Source: SAR324 cluster bacterium (GTDB taxonomy: Bacteria > SAR324 > NAC60-12). Taken from it: a stretch of 5,108 nt of DNA. A model generated the notes under the pieces. The model was not told the DNA's origin. It did not search any database and saw nothing but the letters and a program-made list of their open reading frames with translations. The position numbers were made by a program, and so were the translations under genes. Position 1 is the stretch's first letter. Each line of letters opens with the position of its first letter. Shown here piece after piece: positions 1-5,108 of the stretch. The stretch is from assembly GCA_028822475.1 (NCBI GenBank), contig JAPKDT010000155.1:1-5108 (forward strand), given 5' to 3'.

Positions 1-50
1 GCTCTATAATGTGACTTCATTTATCTTTATTTTAAAATTATTATAATTTC

Positions 51-1013
51 TTATGATTTTATCTTCCCAATTTCTTCACGGAAAACAGGAACCGCTTTGA
101 AGAGATCTCCTACAATCCCGTAATCTGCAACTTTAAAGATAGGTGCGTCTGGATCTTTGTTGACGGCAACTATAACTTTTGAACCTGACATACCGGCCAA
201 GTGCTGTATTGCACCAGAAATACCCAAAGCAAAATAAAAATCAGGATTGACCATTGTCCCAGTTTGACCAACCTGGTGCTTGTGAGGAAGCCAACCCGCA
301 TCACAAACAGCTCGTGAAGCTCCAAAAGCAGCACCTAGTTCAGTAGCTAAAGGTTTTACGAAATCACATCCTTCTGTACCTCCTGTACCACGTCCAGCAG
401 AAATGATTATGCTCGCCTCGTTGAGTTCCACCTCGTCACTCACCTCAACTTGTACTTCTTTGACTTTCAGTTTTGCATGGCCTTCTGGGATTGAGAGCGT
501 CACTATGTTTGCATCAACTGGAGATGTTTGTTCTGCCAGGAAAAAACCACTACGGATACTGATGATGCGCAAACCTTCTTTGCTGAACTGACATGTTTGC
601 ATCACTTTTGTGGACATGCAGGGACGTTCAGCCGTAATATCGTCTCCATTAACTTCCAATTGAGTGACGTCACTTAATGCACCCACGTTATGCCGTGCAG
701 CCAAACGAGGAGTAAGGTCGCGTCCTAGCTCAGATGAAGATAACCAAACCTGTGTGGCACCGGATTGTTTTAGCGCGTCAGTTACTAAACATGTATACTG
801 TTCAGTATTATAAATTTCCAGGGACTCGTCGTCAGCCAGGTAAACTGTGGATGCGCCTTGTCCAGCTAATACATTAGCCTGTCTCGCAACTCCAGAACCA
901 CTCAGTACCGCGTCTGATTCTATACCTTGGGATTTAGCAAATGATAATAATTCAAGGGTGTTTTTTTTGATTTCACCGTTTTTCACTTCGGCTATAATAA
1001 GAATTTTAGACAT
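51..1013 (-). CDS. etfA: Electron transfer flavoprotein alpha subunit (EtfA/FixB family)
   Basis: This is the FAD-carrying subunit of the soluble ETF heterodimer, which takes electrons from flavin dehydrogenases and usually delivers them to ETF:quinone oxidoreductase. The 320 residues match the usual family length. The N-terminal domain (about 3-185) has the Rossmann-like ETF fold. The C-terminal FAD domain (about 200-315) is textbook: SAGRGTGG (205-212), SR (233-234), VGQTG (248-252), GISGAIQH (264-271), NKDPDAPIF (285-293) and ADYGIVGDL (296-304). Arg234, Thr251 and His271 align with the flavin-contacting residues of canonical ETFs. The ATG at 1013 gives the family N-terminus MSKILIIAE. No Shine-Dalgarno is visible upstream. 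It lies 103 bp after etfB on the same strand. An eight-A run (minus strand, 961-968) falls in codons 15-18, but the frame is intact. The family call is very secure; the electron donor is inferred from neighbours. Confidence 0.97.
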   Translation of the reverse strand: MSKILIIAEVKNGEIKKNTLELLSFAKSQGIESDAVLSGSGVARQANVLAGQGASTVYLADDESLEIYNTEQYTCLVTDALKQSGATQVWLSSSELGRDLTPRLAARHNVGALSDVTQLEVNGDDITAERPCMSTKVMQTCQFSKEGLRIISIRSGFFLAEQTSPVDANIVTLSIPEGHAKLKVKEVQVEVSDEVELNEASIIISAGRGTGGTEGCDFVKPLATELGAAFGASRAVCDAGWLPHKHQVGQTGTMVNPDFYFALGISGAIQHLAGMSGSKVIVAVNKDPDAPIFKVADYGIVGDLFKAVPVFREEIGKIKS

Positions 1014-1061
1014 TTTAATATAAAGTTGAGTATTTATGAAATGAGCAATAAATAGTTCGAA

Positions 1062-1091
1062 GATAAAATAATAAAATATATGAATTTTATC
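1062..1091. repeat. AT-rich inverted repeat between etfB and etfA
   Basis: Perfect 8 bp arms, GATAAAAT (1062-1069) and ATTTTATC (1084-1091), flank a 14 bp spacer in the 103 bp gap between etfB and etfA. The arms have one G/C pair each, so the hairpin would be weak and is not a terminator. It could be a protein-binding site or chance in a very AT-rich spacer. I see no convincing promoter or SD in the rest of this gap. Confidence 0.25.
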
Positions 1092-1116
1092 CTTGAAACC
1101 TGTTATTAAATTTTAA

Positions 1117-1902
1117 TTATGCTAAAAATTTTGATTCACTGACCATTAGTGCCAAAGCTTTTTTCACGGAATCGGATTCATCTCCTTCAAAGCTTTTGCC
1201 TTCTTTGCGTGATTCTGGTTTATCGTAGTGCAAAACTTCAGTCATTGATCCATGTGAACCAATCATTTCTGAAGTGACTCCAATAGTATCCAGTTCAATT
1301 TCCTCAAGCGGTTTTTTCTTAGCCATCATAATTCCGCGCATTGAAGCTAAACGTGGATCGTTAAGGCTATCGTTTACAGTTACTACGCCGGGAAGTTCCA
1401 TTTCTAATACTTCTGTAGCATGATCACCTTTACGGTAAAGTGTAATTTTCTGCTCTGAGACATCACTGAAACGTATTATATTTGTGACTTGTGGCACACT
1501 AAGAAATTCAGCGAGCATTGGTGCAGTTAAACCGGCATCAGTATCTTGTGATTGCCTTCCTGTCAAGATCAGATCATATTTACGTCCTTCTAAGACTTTT
1601 TGTAAAATTTTTGCGTAGGCAAAGGAATCTGTATTTTTTGCATCATCATACTTAACATGAATCGCTTTGTGTGCACCCATGGCTAGACCTTTACGCAAGG
1701 ATTCAGCTGCCTTTTCCGGTCCAATTGTCAGCAAAGTGACTTCACCGCCTACGTCTTCAGTTATCTGCAAAGCAGCTTCAAGAGCTGTTTCATCCCAACT
1801 ACTAATCACATAACTTAAGCCCTCTTCAACAACGGCACCGTCTTTAACTTTAATATTTAGCGCCACATCAGGGACTTGTTTTATTGGTACTATTATTTCC
1901 AC
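1117..1902 (-). CDS. etfB: Electron transfer flavoprotein beta subunit (EtfB/FixA family)
   Basis: This is the partner of EtfA. In canonical ETFs the beta subunit holds AMP and contacts the partner dehydrogenase. Its 261 residues fit the family. Hallmarks seen are the N-terminus EIIVPIKQVPD (2-12), WDETALEAAL (36-45), GLAMGAHKAIHV (72-83), TGRQSQDTDAGLTAPMLAEF (114-133) and the late segment PRLASMRGIMMAKKK (183-197). The last matches the dehydrogenase-docking recognition loop, where Met188 takes the place of the human anchor leucine. Two blocks deviate: ISSWDE replaces the common NPFDE, and DTDAGLT replaces the DxxNQT-type AMP loop. The start is GTG at 1902; an in-frame TAA lies a few codons upstream and the family N-terminus begins here. 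No SD is visible. The gene sits 120 bp after soxB, so it could be co-transcribed or have its own promoter. The family is certain; the ETF subgroup is not. Confidence 0.96.
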   Translation of the reverse strand: MEIIVPIKQVPDVALNIKVKDGAVVEEGLSYVISSWDETALEAALQITEDVGGEVTLLTIGPEKAAESLRKGLAMGAHKAIHVKYDDAKNTDSFAYAKILQKVLEGRKYDLILTGRQSQDTDAGLTAPMLAEFLSVPQVTNIIRFSDVSEQKITLYRKGDHATEVLEMELPGVVTVNDSLNDPRLASMRGIMMAKKKPLEEIELDTIGVTSEMIGSHGSMTEVLHYDKPESRKEGKSFEGDESDSVKKALALMVSESKFLA

Positions 1903-1929
1903 TATTAATTTTTAATTAAAGGTTGTTAA

Positions 1930-1958
1930 ATATTAAACTAGAATTTTATTAAACGCAA
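1930..1958 (-). promoter_or_regulatory. Possible sigma-70-type promoter for etfBA
   Basis: On the minus strand TTGCGT (1958-1953) is followed after exactly 17 bp by TAATAT (1935-1930), matching the consensus at 3/6 and 4/6. Transcription would start near 1923, leaving a leader of about 20 nt before the etfB GTG. The background is very AT-rich, so such matches can occur by chance. Only the ideal spacing and the position just after a hairpin support it. Confidence 0.25.
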
Positions 1959-1963
1959 AAATA

Positions 1964-1984
1964 AGTCTCTGCTCTGAGGAGACC
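1964..1984 (-). terminator. Short hairpin with T-rich tail after soxB (weak terminator or processing site)
   Basis: On the minus strand GTCTC (1983-1979) and GAGAC (1969-1965) form a 5 bp stem, extendable by a G-T wobble, around a 9 nt loop. The sequence TTATTTTTG follows. The position, about 40 nt after the soxB stop and before etfB, suits a partial terminator or mRNA-processing hairpin that could set different levels of soxGB and etfBA. The stem is too short for a strong intrinsic terminator. Confidence 0.3.
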
Positions 1985-2022
1985 ATACAAGATATAACCT
2001 AGGAACATAGATAGAAATCATT

Positions 2023-3219
2023 TTAACTGCCTACTGAAGCAGCAGCTTTTTCACCGACCAGCCTGTTTTCAGCGAAACGGTTATATCGGAAAGGTTCTAT
2101 CATTTCTGGAGTTTTACCATTAGCAACCATCTGTGCAGTATTATAACCGCTTGCAGGCGATGCTTTAAAGCCATAAGTCCCCCAACCACCATTTACATAA
2201 AATCCACTAATTTCGTCGATTGGAGAAATAATAGGACTGTAGTCTGGAGTCATATCACACAATCCGGCCCATTGCCTTGCTACCGCAACGTTGTGCAGGA
2301 CAGGGAAAAGTTCTAGAACATGCGCAGCATAACTTTCAAGGAAACCCAGAGTGGAACGCATGCCATAATGTGGATAGGTGTCAATCCCATTTCCGCATAC
2401 CAGTTCTCCACGGTCCGTCTGGCTTAGATAAATATGAAGAGAACCACTAACTACCACATGATGTAGCCATGGTTTGTAACCTTGAGTGACAAGCGCTTGC
2501 AGCGGATGAGTGACGAAGGGCAACTTTACGTTCACTTTTTTACAGACTTCCGAACTCCAGCCTGCCACGACCGAAATTACAGTGTTACATGAAACGGTGC
2601 CCCGGTTTGTAACAACACCGGTCGCTTTACCATTTTCAACAATAATATCCTGTACTTCTGTCAACTGATGTATTTGAACACCTTTGCGATCAGCACCTCT
2701 CGCATATGCCCAAACTACAGCATCATGACGTATTATTCCACCAGGGGGATGATAAAGTGCACCATGTACTGGAAAACGTGGATGATCTGTAATATCAATT
2801 TCTGGCAGCATTTTTTTAATTTCCTGAGGATCAATAACATAACTATCGACACCAAGGGCCTTGTTGTTTTCCGCACGCGTGACTAATCCGGAAACAGCCG
2901 CAGTTGAGTGACCCAGTGTGAAATGTCCCTGACGGCTGAACATAAGGTTGAAATCCAGTTCACCGGATAAATCTTCGTAAAGTCCGAGGCTTTGATCATA
3001 AAATTTTATGCCTTCTTCTGTTCGATAATTCGAGCGTAGAATTGCCGTGTTACGTCCGGAACCACCATAACCAAGGTATTTCTGCTCCAAAACCGCGACA
3101 TTGGTAATTCCGAGTTTTGCCAGATAATAGGCAGTTGCCAACCCGTGTGCTCCTCCGCCGATGATTACTACGTCGTAATTCTTTTTTAGCTCGTGGTTTT
3201 TCCACATTCGTTGACTCAT
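2023..3219 (-). CDS. soxB: Sarcosine oxidase beta-like FAD-dependent N-methyl amine oxidoreductase
   Basis: This DAO-fold flavoenzyme is related to the catalytic beta subunit of heterotetrameric sarcosine oxidase, which oxidises N-methyl glycine and hands the one-carbon group to folate. The 398 residues match SoxB length. DVVIIGGGAHGLATAYYLA (16-34) is the FAD dinucleotide fold; RNTAILRSNY (56-65), HPLQALV (238-244), GELVCGNGID (271-280) and YVNGGWGTYGFK (341-352) follow SoxB along its length. His165 in GIIRHDAVVW (161-170) aligns, from memory of the Corynebacterium enzyme, with His173, the covalent FMN attachment site; the second histidine two residues on is Ala167 here. The ATG at 3219 overlaps the soxG stop by one base and has GAGGAGG 7 nt upstream. 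No SoxA or SoxD is in the window. Family is secure; sarcosine, dimethylglycine or another secondary or tertiary amine are all possible substrates. Confidence 0.9.
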   Translation of the reverse strand: MSQRMWKNHELKKNYDVVIIGGGAHGLATAYYLAKLGITNVAVLEQKYLGYGGSGRNTAILRSNYRTEEGIKFYDQSLGLYEDLSGELDFNLMFSRQGHFTLGHSTAAVSGLVTRAENNKALGVDSYVIDPQEIKKMLPEIDITDHPRFPVHGALYHPPGGIIRHDAVVWAYARGADRKGVQIHQLTEVQDIIVENGKATGVVTNRGTVSCNTVISVVAGWSSEVCKKVNVKLPFVTHPLQALVTQGYKPWLHHVVVSGSLHIYLSQTDRGELVCGNGIDTYPHYGMRSTLGFLESYAAHVLELFPVLHNVAVARQWAGLCDMTPDYSPIISPIDEISGFYVNGGWGTYGFKASPASGYNTAQMVANGKTPEMIEPFRYNRFAENRLVGEKAAASVGS

Positions 3220-3878
3220 TATTTCCCCTCCTCAAAAGAAACTGGTACCGTTGAAATCCCACCAGGAACCAAGCCAACTCCTATGCCAACATCCATCAAA
3301 GCGTCGTAAAGGGATTCAGATAAGTTTCGTGGATGGACCATGATGTCAAAATTTTTGGTTCGATACAAAGTCATACCGACTGTATGAATTGAAGACTGAA
3401 TCACAGAACCGGCTACTACCCGGTCACGTCGTAAATCCATGGCAGTTGAACGCTGCAGTACTTCATCTCTCCGTGGTCCTCCTAACACGAAACAACCCTG
3501 AGAACCGGTACTGTCGATCACAGTTGTGATATTATGATCAATTTTTCCTAGTAAATCTGCTTCCGTTCCGGATTGACATAAAATCAAATAATCGTTGCCT
3601 GTTAAGCGCAGAGCCACCTTGTCTTTATTTGATGAAGATTGCAAAGGTTCAATTTTAGACGCACCAGAAACGAGCTTTTCTGCAGCCTTAGAGGCATATC
3701 CTCCTGAGAGGGATATTTTGCCTATGTGTGACCAATCTACCAGAATACTGTCCTGGTTTAAATGTGTTAATTCTCGTTCAGCGTTTCCAAAATTTTCAGC
3801 AATGTTCCATCCTGAGACTTCAGTCAATTTGACGGGATGGTTACGGTAAATTCCAGAAAGTGGGCTGGTTTTAATCAC
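3219..3878 (-). CDS. soxG: Sarcosine oxidase gamma-like subunit (SoxG, GcvT fold)
   Basis: This small GcvT-fold protein resembles the gamma subunit of heterotetrameric sarcosine oxidase, which in the known enzyme packs with the folate-binding part of the alpha subunit. Its 219 residues are near the usual length of about 200. Visible family features are SGWNIAENFGNAERE (22-36), VDWSHIGKISLSGG (47-60), GCFVLGGPRRDEVLQRSTAM (128-147), GSVIQSSIHTVGMTLYR (157-173) and a late GIGVGLVPGG (198-207). The start is GTG at 3878, with AGGAGG 5 nt upstream. It begins 28 nt after the ytoQ stop and ends in a one-base overlap with soxB, so the two surely act together. Gamma before beta differs from the usual soxBDAG order. 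An alternative is a stand-alone short GcvT/YgfZ-like folate protein, but the pairing with SoxB favours a gamma role. Confidence 0.82.
   Translation of the reverse strand: MIKTSPLSGIYRNHPVKLTEVSGWNIAENFGNAERELTHLNQDSILVDWSHIGKISLSGGYASKAAEKLVSGASKIEPLQSSSNKDKVALRLTGNDYLILCQSGTEADLLGKIDHNITTVIDSTGSQGCFVLGGPRRDEVLQRSTAMDLRRDRVVAGSVIQSSIHTVGMTLYRTKNFDIMVHPRNLSESLYDALMDVGIGVGLVPGGISTVPVSFEEGK
3227..3233 (-). promoter_or_regulatory. Strong ribosome binding site for soxB inside the end of soxG
   Basis: GAGGAGG on the minus strand sits 7 nt before the soxB ATG. It is formed by the Glu-Glu-Gly codons of the soxG C-terminus (SFEEGK). With the TAATG stop/start overlap at 3221-3217 this implies translational coupling and near 1:1 synthesis of the two subunits. 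It also fixes the soxB start. Confidence 0.85.
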
Positions 3879-3883
3879 GTTAT

Positions 3884-3889
3884 CCTCCT
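3884..3889 (-). promoter_or_regulatory. Consensus ribosome binding site for soxG
   Basis: AGGAGG on the minus strand lies 5 nt upstream of the GTG at 3878-3876. It decides this non-ATG start and falls in the 28 nt gap after ytoQ, which is too short to suggest a separate promoter. Confidence 0.8.
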
Positions 3890-3906
3890 GTAGTTTTTTT
3901 TATTTC

Positions 3907-4347
3907 TCACGTTTGTGTTACATATTTAAGAATCTGCACAACTTGCTCTGTGGTCGTTGTACTTGCCAAGGCGGCGGCATCTACTTCTTTAAGCGGATGC
4001 ACAAGATCTTCTGCGTGTAAAGTTACATAAGGTGTTCCCAAAGCAGCGCAATAACCTGCGTCAAACGCGGCATTCCATTGCTTGTATTTATCTCCAAATC
4101 GAATAACCGCCAAGTCACTTTTTTTGATCAATGTTTTTGTGCGGATTGCGTTGACCTTTGCTGATTTATGATCGCGCCAGAAAGGGTTTTTCTCGGCCCC
4201 CAAATGATCTCCGGCGGAGTCACTTGCATCATGATCGGTTACTGCTGAAATAAACTCAATATCGAGTCCGTTTTCTTCTGCACTTTGCTGAATTTCTGTC
4301 CTCCACTCAGTATGAATTTCTCCGGACAAGTAAACTGTGAATTTCAT
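3907..4347 (-). CDS. ytoQ: YtoQ-family protein (nucleoside 2-deoxyribosyltransferase-like)
   Basis: A 146-residue protein matching the YtoQ family, whose Pfam name relates it to nucleoside 2-deoxyribosyltransferases. No activity is firmly established to my knowledge. Conserved stretches are YLSGEIHTEWR (6-16), TDHDASD (37-43), NPFWRDHKSAKVNAIRT (54-70) and RFGDKYKQWNAAFDAGYCAA (83-102), then LGTPYV. The last resembles the deoxyribosyltransferase block in which a glutamate acts as nucleophile; here the equivalent position appears to be Asp96 in FDAGY, so a different reaction or a binding-only role is possible. The ATG at 4347 overlaps the GNAT stop (TGATG). A TTG one codon earlier would only add a Met, and the ATG is preferred. 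The nearest SD-like sequence, AGGG, is far away, so translation probably depends on coupling to the gene before it. It lies 28 nt ahead of soxG. Family call good, function unknown. Confidence 0.85.
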   Translation of the reverse strand: MKFTVYLSGEIHTEWRTEIQQSAEENGLDIEFISAVTDHDASDSAGDHLGAEKNPFWRDHKSAKVNAIRTKTLIKKSDLAVIRFGDKYKQWNAAFDAGYCAALGTPYVTLHAEDLVHPLKEVDAAALASTTTTEQVVQILKYVTQT

Positions 4348-5063
4348 CAATGTAAAATTTCCCTAATTTGCTGTAAGTTTTTTTTCTGCCTGCCCTGAGT
4401 ATCAAAATTGTCAGGGCTAAGCCATATTTCGAATGTTTTTTTTATCATAGGCCATTCCCTATCAGTCATGCCAAACCAAGCTGTATCGCGGTTACGATTT
4501 TTGTACAGGGTAGCTTGACGAAAAAGTCCCTCAAAACTAAATCCAAAACGCTCCGCTGCTTTTCTGGAACGAGCATTAAGCGCGTCACATTTCCATTCGT
4601 AACGTCGATAACCTAGTTCATCGAAAACCCTTCTCATCATCAAAAACATCGCCTCAGTAGCGACAGATGTTTTTTGCATCAAGGGCGAAAAATGAATGTG
4701 TCCTACTTCAATTACTCCAATTCCAGGCTGAATCCGTAAAAAACTTGCCACCCCAACGGCTTTGTTTGTTTTTGACTCTATGATCGTGTGAAAAAGCGGA
4801 TCATCGCCAGTTTCAGTTTTCTTCAGCCAGCTTTGATAGTCATCAAAACGGTCGAATGGCCCGTATGGCAAATATGTCCAGTCCTGATCATTTCTTTGCT
4901 TTACATAAGCTGCAAAAAGTTCTTCTGCGTGTTTTTCCGGAACTAATCTCTCAACTCTGCACCATTTACCTGTCATGGTAGAGCGCGGCGGAAAAGCGCA
5001 TTCTTGCCAATCGTTGACAAGGTAACCGATTGGTTGTCCATATGAATTTTGATGGTTCACCAA
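4347..5063 (-). CDS. GNAT-family N-acetyltransferase (RimJ/RimL-like)
   Basis: A cytosolic acetyl-CoA-dependent acyltransferase of the GNAT fold, 237-238 residues. It belongs to a recognisable RimL-like subgroup with an N-terminal extension (YGQPIG, 8-13; WTYLPYGPF, 62-70). The core has IEVGHIHFSPLMQ (118-130), then QKTSVATEAMFLMMRRVFDE (130-149), the acetyl-CoA pyrophosphate loop plus helix, and LGYRRYEWKCDALNARSRKA (150-169), GFSFEGLFRQ (174-183) and NRDTAWFGM (191-199). The loop has Ser and Ala where many GNATs have glycines; as I recall this is common in the subgroup. The listed start is TTG at 5063, but AGGA at 5070-5067 is 3 nt from TTG and 6 nt from the GTG at 5060, so GTG (237 aa) is more likely. 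It overlaps ytoQ by one base. The substrate is not predictable; small amines, amino acids or protein N-termini are all possible. Confidence 0.88.
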   Translation of the reverse strand: MVNHQNSYGQPIGYLVNDWQECAFPPRSTMTGKWCRVERLVPEKHAEELFAAYVKQRNDQDWTYLPYGPFDRFDDYQSWLKKTETGDDPLFHTIIESKTNKAVGVASFLRIQPGIGVIEVGHIHFSPLMQKTSVATEAMFLMMRRVFDELGYRRYEWKCDALNARSRKAAERFGFSFEGLFRQATLYKNRNRDTAWFGMTDREWPMIKKTFEIWLSPDNFDTQGRQKKNLQQIREILH

Positions 5064-5066
5064 TTT

Positions 5067-5070
5067 TCCT
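5067..5070 (-). promoter_or_regulatory. Ribosome binding site deciding the GNAT start
   Basis: AGGA on the minus strand lies 6 nt before GTG (5060-5058) and only 3 nt before TTG (5063-5061), favouring the GTG as initiator. The site overlaps a TAG that closes the upstream open frame, an arrangement common inside operons. Confidence 0.5.
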
Positions 5071-5107
5071 AAAGAATTATTGCTAATGCTTTTGCTAAAT
5101 TATCAAC
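5069..5107 (-). CDS. Possible C-terminal end of an upstream gene (partial)
   Basis: Entering from the right edge, one minus-strand frame reads VDNLAKALAIIL and stops at TAG (5071-5069); the other two frames stop at once. The peptide looks like a C-terminal helix, and its stop overlaps the SD of the GNAT gene, as expected for a preceding operon member. Twelve codons are too few to identify the protein or exclude chance. Confidence 0.3.
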   Translation of the reverse strand, partial: VDNLAKALAIIL

Positions 5108-5108
5108 C

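Noticed and set aside
1..20. Minus-strand ATG at 18-20 opening a frame that runs off the left edge
   Set aside because: Only six codons are visible and there is no clear SD, so a next gene cannot be claimed.
21..50. A/T palindrome ATTTTAAAAT (29-38) just after the etfA stop, considered as a terminator
   Set aside because: It has no G/C pairs in the stem and no T-tract in the right place; the transcript may well continue beyond the window.
403..591. Plus-strand open frame opposite etfA
   Set aside because: It is antisense to a highly conserved etfA region, has a low-complexity Ser/Thr-rich translation and no SD; it reflects etfA codon composition.
1014..1045. TTGCTC and TTATAT-like elements just upstream of etfA, considered as a promoter
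   Set aside because: The implied start site would fall on or past the etfA ATG, and such matches are expected by chance in this AT-rich gap.
2668..2886. Plus-strand open frame opposite soxB
   Set aside because: It lies fully antisense to conserved SoxB sequence, including the flavin histidine, and its product has no recognisable features.
3050..3277. A 75-codon minus-strand open frame spanning the soxG/soxB junction
   Set aside because: It overlaps two well-supported genes in another frame. Its Arg- and Trp-rich translation matches no family I recognise, so it is a shadow of soxB.
3595..3849. Plus-strand open frame opposite soxG
   Set aside because: It is fully antisense to soxG with no ribosome binding site or recognisable domain.

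Overview
This 5.1 kb window is a compact bacterial gene block read entirely from the minus strand. It is AT-rich by eye, especially between genes, with Shine-Dalgarno sites, GTG starts and one-base gene overlaps. The proteins resemble aerobic bacterial families, and the GNAT protein and sarcosine-oxidase-like pair have a proteobacterial flavour. Nothing in the window fixes the taxon; an uncultured marine or soil bacterium would fit.

In transcription order (right to left) the layout is as follows. A possible last dozen codons of an upstream gene lie at 5069-5107. Next come a GNAT-fold acetyltransferase (4347-5063), a YtoQ-family protein (3907-4347, TGATG overlap with the GNAT gene), a sarcosine oxidase gamma-like GcvT-fold subunit (3219-3878, GTG start), and a sarcosine oxidase beta-like FAD enzyme (2023-3219, TAATG overlap). 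A 120 bp gap follows, holding a small hairpin and a possible promoter. The block ends with the electron transfer flavoprotein genes etfB (1117-1902) and etfA (51-1013), separated by a 103 bp AT-rich gap. No gene-free stretch reaches 300 bp. No tRNA, rRNA, CRISPR array, insertion sequence or convincing terminator was seen.

The simplest reading is an oxidative N-demethylation module. SoxB/SoxG-like subunits would oxidise sarcosine or a related N-methyl amine and pass the one-carbon unit to folate. EtfAB would carry the electrons towards the quinone pool, in place of or alongside direct use of oxygen. This coupling is inferred from gene order, not shown. The large alpha (SoxA) and small zinc delta (SoxD) subunits of the classical heterotetramer are absent here, and gamma precedes beta rather than following the usual B-D-A-G order. 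The most interesting question is whether this is a reduced or rearranged ETF-linked relative of sarcosine oxidase, and why a YtoQ protein and an acetyltransferase are translationally tied to it.
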